Below, piece by piece: positions 35,995 to 45,285 of a DNA stretch of 63,064 nucleotides. The position numbers and the translations under genes were made by a program. Position 1 is the stretch's first letter. The number at the start of each line of letters is the position of its first letter. The stretch is taken from assembly GCF_030150205.1 (NCBI RefSeq), contig NZ_JASLGT010000007.1, positions 1 through 63,064 on the forward strand, given 5' to 3'. The notes under the pieces are model-generated. The model saw only the letters and a list, made by a program, of their open reading frames with translations, was not told the DNA's origin and did no database searches. Origin of the DNA: Niabella sp. GTDB taxonomy: Bacteria; Bacteroidota; Bacteroidia; Chitinophagales; Chitinophagaceae.

Positions 35995-36762
35995 TTACTC
36001 CTTCCCCCCATCATAAGCCATAAAAAAATAATTATACCCTTTTTCAAACTGTCCCACAAATTCATGCCGGTTAAAGCCCGGATGGCCTTTTAAAAAATAT
36101 TGCTGCAGGGTAAGGGTATAACCCAGCGCATCAAAAAAGTCAAACATCAGTTCCGGCGTAGCACCATAAAGATCGCTTCCCCCTTTTCCAAACTCAAACA
36201 ATACCACCGGCCGGTGCTGCTGCAGGATCCGTTGCGCCCCTTTCAGCACTTCCAGCTCAGCCCCTTCCACATCAATCTTGATCAAATGAATGGGCAGGTC
36301 TGATGGCACCACATCCTCCAACCGCTCTACTTTCACCCGGATCTTTTCCGTAGCATATTGCGTATCCTCAAAGTTCCGCTCCTTTAACCCGCTTACTGCA
36401 GGGCGGTCTTTAAACACGGTAAACTCCGCTTCGCCGGCTTCGCTGGAAAGCGCGGTATTAAAAAGACGTACCCGGCTGCCGTATTTTTTTTGCAGCTGCG
36501 CAAACAGGTATGGAATAGGCTCAAATCCCATATGACGCCCCGCCGGCGCTCTTTTTAAAATGGCAGAAAGGATCTCGCCTTTATGCGCACCGATATCGAT
36601 ACAGTTGCTGTCCTCTTTTAGTACCCGTTTGATCACATCAAATGTTTCAAAGTCGTAGCGGTCAAACGGCGGCTGCAACAGCTTTTCTGAAAAATGATAA
36701 AAACGGTAGGCCATTTTTTTAGCCGCCGTTGTCACCACCTGTGGAACATATTTACGTTTCAT
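35995..36762 (-). CDS. FkbM family methyltransferase
   Basis: The 255-residue protein has the FkbM pattern: a SAM-binding start NCIDIGAHKGEILSAILK, MGFEPIPYLFAQLQKKYG, FNTALSSEAGEAEF and the family signature HLIKIDVEGAELEVLKGAQRIL. This is followed by VLFEFGKGG. Such enzymes O-methylate sugars or other small metabolites and often act on cell-surface glycans. No glycan genes are adjacent, so the substrate is unknown. Its -7 box lies five bases from the ATG. Confidence 0.9.
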   Translation of the reverse strand: MKRKYVPQVVTTAAKKMAYRFYHFSEKLLQPPFDRYDFETFDVIKRVLKEDSNCIDIGAHKGEILSAILKRAPAGRHMGFEPIPYLFAQLQKKYGSRVRLFNTALSSEAGEAEFTVFKDRPAVSGLKERNFEDTQYATEKIRVKVERLEDVVPSDLPIHLIKIDVEGAELEVLKGAQRILQQHRPVVLFEFGKGGSDLYGATPELMFDFFDALGYTLTLQQYFLKGHPGFNRHEFVGQFEKGYNYFFMAYDGGKE

Positions 36763-36767
36763 GAGCT

Positions 36768-36776
36768 GTAAAAATA
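36768..36776 (-). promoter_or_regulatory. -7 box close to FkbM gene start
   Basis: The minus strand reads TATTTTTAC and ends five bases before the ATG at 36762. It would give a nearly leaderless transcript, as at several plus-strand genes. Confidence 0.45.
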
Positions 36777-36984
36777 GGACCTATTTGCAAGTATACGCAT
36801 TGTTGGAGGGATAACATTTTTTGCGCGCTTTCACCGCTGTGGCACTTCCGCCGCAGGTTTATGCAGAAAAGCGCAAAAAGAAGACGGCTGATACCGGTTA
36901 TATGTTTTTTTAACGGAAGTTCCTAAATGCGGCTTTTAGCTCAGGCGCCGGGGAACGGACAATGATTATTCATGCATACATCCT

Positions 36985-37368
36985 TTATCCGATTTGCGCC
37001 TTTATCTGGTTGAACCAGTTTTTATTGGCAGTTCCGAAAAAATGATAGTCGATAAAAAAATACATCACCTGGCCGTTACAGGTGGCTATCCGCAGGGGTT
37101 GCCCGCCCAAACCAAAATTGGGCATGAGCGTGATCGTGTAATACTCGTCGAACCCGATATACAATTGGGAAATACAATCCAGCGGAACAGAATAATATTC
37201 GTTGCCCGATAACTCGATCGCCTTTTCTGTTAGGGCAATATCTGTGGCATGCTGGTGAAAAGGCGGAGTACCGGCTATACGGAATCCTGCACCGCGCTCC
37301 TTGTTGCGCGTTAAAACCTCATGTTTAAAACACCACAAGGCAGTACCGGTTATCAGGAGTGTTTCCAT
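36985..37368 (-). CDS. Small hypothetical protein, PH-like
   Basis: This is a 127-residue protein without a clear signal peptide or membrane helix. The predicted strands (GFRIAGTPPFHQ, YYSVPLDCISQLYIGFDEYYTITLM, QPLRIATCNGQVMYFFI) and the final helix (NKNWFNQIKAQIG) suggest a small PH-like or bPH barrel with a C-terminal helix. This is a shape argument only. Function is unknown. A -7-like tatattggc lies upstream in the gap to the next gene, on the other strand. Confidence 0.55.
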   Translation of the reverse strand: METLLITGTALWCFKHEVLTRNKERGAGFRIAGTPPFHQHATDIALTEKAIELSGNEYYSVPLDCISQLYIGFDEYYTITLMPNFGLGGQPLRIATCNGQVMYFFIDYHFFGTANKNWFNQIKAQIG

Positions 37369-37602
37369 GCCTTAATAATGTGCCTTAAAGATACAGCTTT
37401 TTATTTTTTAACCGAAAGTGCCTATATTGGCGCAGTGCGCATGTATAAACGATACGGCTGCAGGCACGGCGTGTATTTTTAAGTGCAACAATAAAACGAA
37501 GCAGCAGGCAGAAACCTGATACAAAAATCTGCGAATCAGCGGTATTGAGCTGTAACCGCTTATTTACATTTATGCATCCGCATCGCCATTTGATAATAAA
37601 AA

Positions 37603-39183
37603 ATGTTTTATATGACAAGGTTCGCTTCCATATGCTTTGGCATTGTTTTTTTACTCATCAGCCCGTTTCTGTCTATCCGATCCGCATCGCAGGAGCGTGA
37701 AACCCTGTTGCCCATCGTGGCAAAAATTGTTGAAGAAGTACAAACGCAATCCCAACTGGAAAAGATGGCCGGCGAATTGCTTGACGGCATTGGTCCCCGC
37801 CTGGTGGGTTCACCGGAAATGCAGCAGGCCGGTGATTGGGCAATTGCCCGGCTTCAAAGCTGGGGCATCAACGGCAGTAAACAGGTTTTTGGCGAATGGC
37901 GGGGATGGCAACGGGGTATTTCCCAGGTAGCAATGATTGCGCCCCGCATCAAGAGCCTGGAAGCTACACAACTGGCCTGGAGTCCGGCCACCAAAACACC
38001 TGTACAGGGTGATGTGGTGGTGTTACCTTTTGTTAATAATGCAGCGGAATTTGCGGTGTGGTTAAAAACGATCAAGGGCAAAATAGTATTGATGGCTCCT
38101 TATCAACGGTCTGGCAGACCGGACTACCAGATCAAAGAGTTTGCAACGCCGGAGCTTTATGAAAAAATGATGCGGGAACGGGCCGATGATGCCGAAGCGT
38201 TCCGTAAATCCATGGAAAATACCGGGTATACCGCCAATACACTGCCGGAAGCACTGGAGAAAGCAGGTGCTGCCGCTATTGCCATTTCTAACTGGACGGG
38301 TATTATGGGTGCCAACCGCATTTTTGGAGCGCGCACCAAAAAGATCCCTGCAATTGATATTTCCGTGGAAGACTATGGGCTGTTGTACCGCATGGCGGTA
38401 AACGGGTTATCTCCCCGCATCCGCATCAACGTACAATCCAAAGAGCTGGGCATGGTTCCAACCTTCAACATTGTAGGCCGCATTGAAGGAAAGGAAAAAC
38501 CGGAAGAGTATGTGGTACTTTCCGCGCATTTGGATTCATGGGATGGCGCCCAGGGAGCTACTGACAACGGTACGGGAACCCTTACCATGATGGAAACCAT
38601 TCGGGTGCTAAAGAAATTGTATCCGGATAACAAACGGACCATACTCATTTGCCTCTGGGGAAGTGAGGAGCAGGGATTAAACGGTTCCCGGGCTTTTGTA
38701 AAAGATAACCCGCAGATCGTAAAAAATATACAGGCCCTGTTTAACCAGGACAATGGTACGGGACGTATTGCCAATATCAGCGGGCAGGGTTTTGTAAATG
38801 CCTATGACTACCTGGGCCGGTGGCTGGCAGCGGCGCCAAAAAAGATCACCGCAGGTATTGAAACCAGTTTCCCCGGGATGCCCGGCGGTGGCGGATCGGA
38901 TCATGCTTCTTTTGTAGCCGCAGGCGTACCGGCATTTGTACTAAGTTCACTGAGCTGGGGATACGGTAACTATACCTGGCATACCAACCGCGACACCTAT
39001 GATAAGATTGTTTTTGACGAGGTAAAGAATAATGTAATCCTTACGGCCGTACTGGCCTATATGGCGTCTGAAGATCCGCAACCCGCCAGCCGCAACCGGC
39101 GGGTAATGCCCGTGGTGAACGGAAAACAAACAACCTGGCCGGAAATAAAAGAACCTGAACGCCGCGGCGGGGTTGAAAAGTAG
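37603..39183 (+). CDS. Secreted M28 family zinc peptidase
   Basis: The 526-residue protein has a signal peptide (residues ~1-27). A PA-like insert domain sits at ~115-300, and an M28 catalytic core has the five metal ligands and the base: His309 and Asp321 in SAHLDSWDGAQGATDNG, Glu355/Glu356 in WGSEEQGL, Asp383 in NQDNGTG, and His460 in TWHTNRDT. It is probably an aminopeptidase or dipeptidase acting in the periplasm or outside. The gene starts ATG at 37603, with another in-frame ATG at 37612. Confidence 0.92.
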   Translation: MFYMTRFASICFGIVFLLISPFLSIRSASQERETLLPIVAKIVEEVQTQSQLEKMAGELLDGIGPRLVGSPEMQQAGDWAIARLQSWGINGSKQVFGEWRGWQRGISQVAMIAPRIKSLEATQLAWSPATKTPVQGDVVVLPFVNNAAEFAVWLKTIKGKIVLMAPYQRSGRPDYQIKEFATPELYEKMMRERADDAEAFRKSMENTGYTANTLPEALEKAGAAAIAISNWTGIMGANRIFGARTKKIPAIDISVEDYGLLYRMAVNGLSPRIRINVQSKELGMVPTFNIVGRIEGKEKPEEYVVLSAHLDSWDGAQGATDNGTGTLTMMETIRVLKKLYPDNKRTILICLWGSEEQGLNGSRAFVKDNPQIVKNIQALFNQDNGTGRIANISGQGFVNAYDYLGRWLAAAPKKITAGIETSFPGMPGGGGSDHASFVAAGVPAFVLSSLSWGYGNYTWHTNRDTYDKIVFDEVKNNVILTAVLAYMASEDPQPASRNRRVMPVVNGKQTTWPEIKEPERRGGVEK

Positions 39184-39377
39184 ATCGTTCCGGAACTGAT
39201 CAAAAAGTTACGATATTCCTGCTCCGTATTCAATGGGCCATAACAGGTCTTTCTGCTGTTATGTTGTTTCCATATTACGCAGCGCCAATAAAACATTTCA
39301 GGACCGGTGTGCATCATCGATGGACGCTAAAAAACATTCCGATACAATTATAAATCCCGGTTAGTATTTCTTCGCCT

Positions 39378-39626
39378 TTATTTTAAACCCCTTTCCTTTA
39401 ACAGGGCGTTCAACGCTTTACGCCTGTTGTTATTCCGGGCCGCTATTGGTATATAGATAACGGGAAGAAAACTTAATAAGCCCCAGCCTTTTTTAACAGC
39501 GCTAAAAATGACAACTCCAATCAAAAAACCGATCATTGCAGCATCAAAAATACTACTGGATTTACTTTTCTTTACTTCCTGCAATAATTCGTCATTGGTT
39601 AATGCAGTTAATTCTTTTTGATTCAT
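39378..39626 (-). CDS. Small membrane protein
   Basis: The 82-residue product begins MNQKELTALTNDELLQEVKKSKSS as a soluble helix. It has two closely spaced hydrophobic segments (residues ~28-45 and ~48-63) and a basic tail (NNNRRKALNALLKERGLK). The frame is open upstream to a GTG, but the ATG at 39626 fits this layout. I do not know a function. Confidence 0.6.
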   Translation of the reverse strand: MNQKELTALTNDELLQEVKKSKSSSIFDAAMIGFLIGVVIFSAVKKGWGLLSFLPVIYIPIAARNNNRRKALNALLKERGLK

Positions 39627-39849
39627 AAATACGTTTTGATCGTTAAGCTTTGTAAAATATCCGGCTAAAATCACCGTAACAATTAATATAGGTATGATCT
39701 ATTTAACATAGCCGCTGTTAGCGCACTAACCGGCCAGGCGATATGACAACACCGTCAATACCGCAGCAATCTTCTTTACTTTTTATTGTGCTTTTTTTTA
39801 TAAAATCCCTTCCGATAAAAGCCGTACAACAGCATCCGATTTGCGGCAA

Positions 39850-41709
39850 TTAATACTTTAACTCCAGCCGGTTGTTCCGGCGGTTTACATCTGCCAACCG
39901 CTGTGAAGGATCTATTTCTGCTACAACGATATCTGTTAAGCGATGATCGGTTTCAACGGTATAATACTTATTCGTCCAGGGCCAGGGCTGATAAACCTTC
40001 CATTTAATGGTTTTATCTTCAGCAGGCTTGGTGTTGTACATCAGATCCAGCGGCAGGTTGTGCATTTCTTTAGTGCTGTCTTTAAACGTAAGCAAAAAAT
40101 CAACCGGCATTGGCATCATACCATCGTTACGCAGGCGGATCTTTGTTTTCCCGGCTTCTTCCCAAAGGCTGTCGATGGCATAATCGATGGTACGGGTAGT
40201 ATAGATCCAGTAATCGCGGTACCAATCCAGTTTCGTGCCGCTGGTACGCTCTGCTACCCGCAGGAAATCATCCGGATCGGGATGTTTAAACTTCCACTGC
40301 TGGTAATAGTTCAGTAATATCCGGTCCCGCACTTCGTTTCCCAGGATATACCCCAGCTGTACCAGGTACAGTGCGCCTTTGATATAGCTTGCCTGCCCGT
40401 ATGCATAGTTGGTATTAAAATGATCAGCCGGCGTACTCAGGGCTTCTTCCTTACCACTCTTCACATAGTTCAGGTAATGAATATAGGTTGAATCCGGCCG
40501 GCTGTAACCCGGCACGCCCTGCTGGTTCAGCCAGCCGGAAACACGGGTATCGGCATAATCGGCACCGCCTTCATCCATCCAGGGAAACCGTGTTTCATTG
40601 GTAGCCAGCCGCCCATAAAACCATTCATGCATCCATTCGTGCAGCCAGGCTCCGGGAGAAGCCAGTAAGGTTGCCATGGGATATTCCATTCCTCCATCGC
40701 CCCCGGTAATAAAAGAGTATTGTTTATACGGATAACGTCCAAAAGTTTGTTCAATATAAGGCAGCGCCCGTTCCGCATCAGACAATACCTTTTCCCATTT
40801 GTCTGCCTTGAACTTTGCCTCTTTATAAAGCAGGTGCAGGGTAAGATCGTCCCGTATTTTTTTTGTTTTGTGAATAAATCCCGGATCTGCAGCCCACATA
40901 AAATCGTGCACCTCGGGTGCTACAAATTTCCAGGTAAGCCGGTTGCCCGCAGGCCGTTTTACAACGGTGCCTGCCGTTTCATAACCATAGCCAACCTGGT
41001 TCGCATTGGTAAGATAGCCGGTACCTCCAAGAATATAGTTTTTATCAATCGTAATGTTCACTTCAAAGTCGCCAAAATTCCCGTAAAACTCCCGTCCCAC
41101 GTAGGGCGTGGGATGCCAGCCGTCTTTGTCATAAACACTCAGCTTCGGATACCACTGGCTCATGGAATACCGCACTTTCGTATCCGGGTTGTCGCGGCCG
41201 CTTCTCCGGATCTGTAACGGTACCTGTGCCTCAAAGTCCATATCAAAGACCACTTTTTGACCGGGAAGGATCGGCCGGGTAAGTTTTACGATGAGAATGG
41301 TACCCTGTACGTCATATTGCTGGGGCATTCCATTCATCCGGAGCGTATTTACTTTCTGGTACCCGATCTCATCCGGCTTCAGGTTGGAGATCCGGTCCTT
41401 TACCCGGGGATCCCAATCGGGTTTTGTTCCGATCAAAATGCTGCCCTGCCTCCTGCTGCGCTCGTCCATCATACTGCCTGGCTGAAACGCATTCCAGAAT
41501 AAATGATAGTATACCTTATCCAGGGTATCCGGTGAATGATTCCAGTATTCCAGCTTCTGTTTACCTGTAAACCGGTTGGTTTCCACATTCATATCCACGT
41601 CCATGGTATATTTTACCCGTTGCTGCCAGTAACCATTCTGCGCTTTTACCGAAATAACGAATCCTGCCAGTAATAAAAACAATAACCCTTTTGAGGTATA
41701 CATGATCAA
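39850..41709 (-). CDS. Secreted M1 family metallopeptidase
   Basis: This is a 619-residue protein with a signal peptide (cleaved after VKAQ). The aminopeptidase N-like N-terminal beta domain is followed by the catalytic domain, with the exopeptidase-type GGMEY (339-343), HEWMH zinc motif (His357, Glu358, His361) and third ligand Glu380 in FPWMDEGGAD. It should cleave peptides or N-terminal residues outside the cytoplasm. The C-terminal ~110 residues look like an Ig-like beta domain. M1 members of this Bacteroidota group lack the long ERAP-type C-terminal helices, as here. Confidence 0.92.
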   Translation of the reverse strand: MIMYTSKGLLFLLLAGFVISVKAQNGYWQQRVKYTMDVDMNVETNRFTGKQKLEYWNHSPDTLDKVYYHLFWNAFQPGSMMDERSRRQGSILIGTKPDWDPRVKDRISNLKPDEIGYQKVNTLRMNGMPQQYDVQGTILIVKLTRPILPGQKVVFDMDFEAQVPLQIRRSGRDNPDTKVRYSMSQWYPKLSVYDKDGWHPTPYVGREFYGNFGDFEVNITIDKNYILGGTGYLTNANQVGYGYETAGTVVKRPAGNRLTWKFVAPEVHDFMWAADPGFIHKTKKIRDDLTLHLLYKEAKFKADKWEKVLSDAERALPYIEQTFGRYPYKQYSFITGGDGGMEYPMATLLASPGAWLHEWMHEWFYGRLATNETRFPWMDEGGADYADTRVSGWLNQQGVPGYSRPDSTYIHYLNYVKSGKEEALSTPADHFNTNYAYGQASYIKGALYLVQLGYILGNEVRDRILLNYYQQWKFKHPDPDDFLRVAERTSGTKLDWYRDYWIYTTRTIDYAIDSLWEEAGKTKIRLRNDGMMPMPVDFLLTFKDSTKEMHNLPLDLMYNTKPAEDKTIKWKVYQPWPWTNKYYTVETDHRLTDIVVAEIDPSQRLADVNRRNNRLELKY

Positions 41710-41776
41710 AATTTTAAATTCCGGCGGAAAATAGTCAAAAAAACAGAAAGGACTATGGTAAAATCGATGAATGTTC

Positions 41777-42274
41777 TCAGTTCTGGTATGGAGCTGTGTG
41801 AAGCCGCCTCCCGGATTCGCTGAAATAATGATACCGGGGCATGGTATCTGCGGTTTTCAGCAGGAGGCGATAGGTCTCGTATCCGCTTGGAATATAGACT
41901 ACATCTACATCTGTTACACTGGAGGTTGCCAAACGGGAACGGCGGAATCCTGTTTTGATCTTTTCGGGCAACCGGTCAAAACTAAAATTCATAATTGTAT
42001 AAGCCCATTCATTTTTTTTATAAATGGCTTCATACTGTTCATTTTTCATCAGGAAATCAACTACCGTCCGGTTGCCGTTTACCATGCACCTGAGATCTGT
42101 AGCATAGGGGTATTGAATATAAAACAGATCCGCAATGCCTTTGGGCACAGCGGTGTTTTGGGCGGCAGCACGCTGAATGCCGATGATAAAACAACACAGC
42201 ACCACAGGGACCAGGCAGATCCTGCGTATCCGCTGCTGATAAAAAAATGAGTATCGTATCAAATAGGGGCTCAT
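41777..42274 (-). CDS. Secreted hypothetical protein
   Basis: From the ATG at 42274 the protein is 165 residues. It has a basic N-terminus and a hydrophobic segment CLVPVVLCCFIIGIQRAAAQ, a likely signal peptide. The mature part (QNTAVPKGIADLFYIQ onward) has no recognised domain and probably forms a small alpha/beta fold. The frame continues 48 bases upstream. It lies next to the M1 peptidase in the same direction (67-base gap), but nothing links them functionally. Confidence 0.55.
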   Translation of the reverse strand: MSPYLIRYSFFYQQRIRRICLVPVVLCCFIIGIQRAAAQNTAVPKGIADLFYIQYPYATDLRCMVNGNRTVVDFLMKNEQYEAIYKKNEWAYTIMNFSFDRLPEKIKTGFRRSRLATSSVTDVDVVYIPSGYETYRLLLKTADTMPRYHYFSESGRRLHTAPYQN

Positions 42275-42425
42275 TATAATACACTGCCGGCATATACGGC
42301 AAAACATGTTGTTACAGATCAAAGCTACCCGTTGGCCGTTGCAAATCCGGGTAACCGGTCACCGGGGTTGAAACCTCATTTCATAACATGATGCCTGGCG
42401 GAATCTTACCAGGCACCGGCAACGC

Positions 42426-42713
42426 TTAACGACCCAGTTCATTCCGGAGCGCCCGGATCTCCGTTTGCAACGCCCGCATCTTACCCAGCAAATGCGCAAT
42501 GGTTTCCAGTCCTTCCATATTAATGTCAAGATCGTAATGCATATGCCGGTACTTTTCAAGATCCGTGAGCTGTTCATACCCGATAAAAACGCCCTCCTCC
42601 TGCTGCATCAGTTCAATCAGTCCATGTTCATTCAGCGATTGAATAAAGGCTACCTCAATGCGGTAGTAAGCGCAGCATTGTTCTACAGATATGCTATGAA
42701 TATTTTCTGTCAT
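42426..42713 (-). CDS. cbpM: Chaperone modulator CbpM
   Basis: The 95-residue MerR-like protein (ISVEQCCAYYRIEVAFIQSLNEHGLIEL, then QLTDLEKYRHMHYDLDINMEGLETIAHLL) is the CbpM type that inhibits the CbpA co-chaperone. It overlaps the stop of the upstream cbpA gene by four bases (ATGA), which means translational coupling. A C-terminal helix (MRALQTEIRALRNELG) ends the chain. The same pair occurs in E. coli as cbpAM. Confidence 0.9.
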   Translation of the reverse strand: MTENIHSISVEQCCAYYRIEVAFIQSLNEHGLIELMQQEEGVFIGYEQLTDLEKYRHMHYDLDINMEGLETIAHLLGKMRALQTEIRALRNELGR

Positions 42714-43633
42714 GATTTGCTTTCTGCCTCCTTTGCCAGTTCTTTAAACAATTCTCTTGCTTTTTCAGATAGATTTTTGGGCAATTGTACCTGGTAGGTG
42801 ATATACAGGTCTCCAAAACTTCCTTCTTTTTTATACACCGGGAAACCCTTGCCTTTCAGACGCACTTTTGTTTCATTCTGTGTTTCCGGATGAATGGTCA
42901 GCTTTACCTTTCCGTCCATCGTATCAACGGTTTCTTCTCCGCCCAGCACCGCTGTATACAGGCTGATGGGTACATTCGCATACAGGTCATTTCCCTTCCG
43001 GGTAAACGCGGTATCATTTTGAATCGTAAATGTAATAAACAGATCCCCGCTGGGACCACCGTTCACACCGGGAGCACCATACCCTCCGATCTTGATCTCC
43101 TGGCCATTCTCGATCCCGGCAGGCACCGTGATGCGGATATTCTTTCCGTTTACCGTAAAGGTTTGCTGATGCGTTTTATAGGCATCGGACAGGTTCAAAC
43201 TCACAGATGCGCGGTAGTCCTGCCCTTTGAACCGGGCAGCCGACTGACTGCTATGCCTTGCACCTTTCCCAAACAGGGATGAGAAAAAGTCGGAAAAATC
43301 ACCATCATCACCGGATTGATAACTGTAATATTCACCGCCTTCAAAAGGATTGCCCTGCCGGCCTCCGGATGCCTGCTGTTGCTGCCGCGCCTGTTCAAAC
43401 TGATCCGCATGCTTCCAGTCGGCCCCATACTGATCATATTTTTTCCGCTTCTCCGGGTCGCTCAGTACCTCATGGGCTTCATTGATCTGCTGAAAAAGCT
43501 TTACCGCTTCTTTATCATCCGGGTTCAGATCCGGGTGATGCTTCCGCGCCAGTTTACGATAGGCTTTCTTGATATCATCTGCCGATGCATCCTTCGTAAG
43601 TCCCAGTACTTTATAATAATCGATATAATCCAT
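42710..43633 (-). CDS. cbpA: DnaJ-type co-chaperone CbpA
   Basis: The protein is 307 residues with a J domain at residues 1-70: DYYKVLGLTKDASADDIKKAYRKLARKHHPDLNP, with HPD at 33-35. A Gly/Phe-rich linker at ~75-125 follows, then the two C-terminal beta domains (ITVPAGIENGQEIKIGGYG, VKVRLKGKGFPVYKKEG). There is no zinc finger, as expected for CbpA rather than DnaJ. It delivers clients to DnaK and may bind curved DNA. It is followed by the overlapping cbpM gene. Confidence 0.92.
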   Translation of the reverse strand: MDYIDYYKVLGLTKDASADDIKKAYRKLARKHHPDLNPDDKEAVKLFQQINEAHEVLSDPEKRKKYDQYGADWKHADQFEQARQQQQASGGRQGNPFEGGEYYSYQSGDDGDFSDFFSSLFGKGARHSSQSAARFKGQDYRASVSLNLSDAYKTHQQTFTVNGKNIRITVPAGIENGQEIKIGGYGAPGVNGGPSGDLFITFTIQNDTAFTRKGNDLYANVPISLYTAVLGGEETVDTMDGKVKLTIHPETQNETKVRLKGKGFPVYKKEGSFGDLYITYQVQLPKNLSEKARELFKELAKEAESKS

Positions 43634-43699
43634 TTATTCAAAATATGCTTCAAGTTAAAACATAAATGGAAAAAATCCAACAAACACGCCCGGGTAATT

Positions 43700-43888
43700 T
43701 TATCCAAACAATACGCAGATAATGGCAATCGCCAGCAGGGAAATCAGCCAAAGGCTTATCAGGGAAACTCTCAGGATCGTAACGTATTTATCCTTAAACA
43801 ACCGATCCTTTAAAAAAATATACATCGTAATCGAATAAATGCTGTTTGCAATAATCCAGACCACGGGAAACAAAAGGTAGGGGTTCAT
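43700..43888 (-). CDS. Small two-helix membrane protein
   Basis: The 62-residue product from the ATG at 43888 starts MNPYLLFPVVWIIANSIYSI and has two hydrophobic segments (~5-24 and ~38-60) joined by a charged loop (LKDRLFKDKYVTIL). It lies just upstream of cbpA in the same direction, 66 bases away. I recognise no family. Length and composition fit a genuine small membrane protein. Confidence 0.55.
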   Translation of the reverse strand: MNPYLLFPVVWIIANSIYSITMYIFLKDRLFKDKYVTILRVSLISLWLISLLAIAIICVLFG

Positions 43889-44061
43889 TTGAAGTGGTTT
43901 AGCGTGGAGGGTAAAAGTAGCCAAAAACAGTTAACCCGCCTTCCCCGAGATGTTAAATTAGCGATTTCGTAACACCCGCTGAATATTTTTTATATTTAGA
44001 AAGTTACAAACCAGCCGGGTATTGCAGTCCAATAAATGTTTGTGTTTCTCAGCAGAGTTAT

Positions 44062-44070
44062 TATTTTTAC
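44062..44070 (+). promoter_or_regulatory. -7 box upstream of ung
   Basis: TATTTTTAC lies 13 bases before the ATG at 44084. It supports this start over the ATG at 44036, which would lie upstream of the promoter. Confidence 0.5.
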
Positions 44071-44083
44071 TCAAATTAGCAGC

Positions 44084-44764
44084 ATGGAAGTAGCAATTGA
44101 GCAATCCTGGAAAAAAGAGCTGGAGGAGGAATTTCAAAAACCCTATTTTGAAACACTGGCAGAACACCTTAAAACGGAGAAGCAAGCGGGCAAAACGATC
44201 TATCCCGCGGGAAAGAATATTTTTAACGCATTTAATACCACTCCCTTTGACCAGGTAAAAGTACTGCTGCTGGGACAGGATCCCTATCATGGTCCCGGCC
44301 AGGCCCATGGGCTTTGCTTTTCCGTTCAAAAAGGTGTACCGCCCCCGCCATCGCTGGTTAATATTTATAAAGAACTGCATGCAGACCTGGGTGTTCCCAT
44401 TCCTAAAAGCGGCGACCTGACCCATTGGGCACAACAGGGCGTATTTATGCTCAATGCATCATTAACTGTAAGAGCCGGTGAACCCATGAGCCACGCCAAG
44501 ATCGGCTGGGCAACATTTACAGATGCGGTGATCCGGAAGGTATCGGAAGACAAACAGCACGTGGTATTTATTTTATGGGGCCGCTTTGCACAGGAAAAAG
44601 CATCCCTTATCGATGCATCCAAACACCTCATCATAAAGTCGGCACATCCCTCTCCCCTTTCGGCACATAACGGTTTCTTTGGCAGCAAACCCTTTTCCCG
44701 CACCAATGAGTATCTTACAGGACAAGGCATCGATCCGATCGACTGGAAGATCGCCGACGTTTAA
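44084..44764 (+). CDS. ung: Uracil-DNA glycosylase
   Basis: Ung removes uracil from DNA in base excision repair. The 226 residues contain the catalytic water-activating loop LLLGQDPYHGPGQAHGLCFS (Asp66), PPPPSLVNIYKEL, NASLTVRAGEPMSH and the DNA-intercalating AHPSPLSAHNGFFG. This is family 1. An in-frame ATG at 44036 precedes the likely promoter box, so 44084 was chosen. dCMP deaminase elsewhere in the window produces dUMP, the precursor linked to uracil in DNA. Confidence 0.96.
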   Translation: MEVAIEQSWKKELEEEFQKPYFETLAEHLKTEKQAGKTIYPAGKNIFNAFNTTPFDQVKVLLLGQDPYHGPGQAHGLCFSVQKGVPPPPSLVNIYKELHADLGVPIPKSGDLTHWAQQGVFMLNASLTVRAGEPMSHAKIGWATFTDAVIRKVSEDKQHVVFILWGRFAQEKASLIDASKHLIIKSAHPSPLSAHNGFFGSKPFSRTNEYLTGQGIDPIDWKIADV

Positions 44765-44814
44765 GGTTCCAGGTCAGATCCTGTTTGGTACCTGATGGCG
44801 ATCAGTTTTCAGCC

Positions 44815-44920
44815 ATCAGTTATCAGATATTTACGTTCAGGACAAGAAGATCATTATTTAATGCGGATGTGCTACTGAAAACTGATGACTGATCGCTGAT
44901 TGCTAAGGGCTGACAGCTAA
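44815..44920 (+). repeat. 106-bp direct repeat, copy 1
   Basis: The segment starts atcagttatcagat and ends aagggctgacagctaa. It recurs at 45018-45123 with only a few differences near positions 14-17 of the unit (atattta against atgtccg). It contains gaaaactgatgactgatcgctg words. The two copies are offset by 203 bases in the ung-pyrD gap, with no open frame in either. Confidence 0.9.
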
Positions 44921-45017
44921 ATGCCAGCACCAGGTTAGCTTTTCTATGGTGTTCAGTGCTACATCTCCGGCGGTATCAACTGACAACTGAAGGCTGAACG
45001 CTTATTTCCCGATGGCT

Positions 45018-45123
45018 ATCAGTTATCAGATGTCCGCGTTCAGGACAAGAAGATCATTATTTAATGCGGATGTGCTACTGAAAACTGATGACTGATCGCT
45101 GATTGCTAAGGGCTGACAGCTAA
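45018..45123 (+). repeat. 106-bp direct repeat, copy 2
   Basis: This is the second copy of the 106-bp unit. The spacer between copies (44921-45017) has other repeat words such as ggtatcaactgacaactgaagg, related to sequences at 47417 and 47574. After copy 2 come tggggggacatggagac and gaccattgaccattgacc tracts and then pyrimidine-rich cacatttccacatt heptads leading into the pyrD promoter. Confidence 0.9.
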
Positions 45124-45272
45124 TGGTCTTGGGGGGACATGGAGACAAGGCGAACAGGGGAATGAAAAAAAGTACTGACTATGGACCATTGACCATTGAC
45201 CATTCCCCATTCCCAAATTTTCACATTTCCACATTATCACATTATCAAATCTCCAAACTCTCAAATCTGAAT

Positions 45273-45281
45273 TATATTTGC
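45273..45281 (+). promoter_or_regulatory. -7 box of a leaderless-type promoter (pyrD)
   Basis: TATATTTGC fits TAnnTTTG and ends four bases before the pyrD ATG at 45286. It directly follows the cacatttccac heptad tract. Confidence 0.6.
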
Positions 45282-45285
45282 GCCT

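Noticed and set aside
44815..45123. 106-bp direct repeats as attachment sites of an integrated element
   Set aside because: Only 97 bases lie between the copies, with no integrase or cargo.
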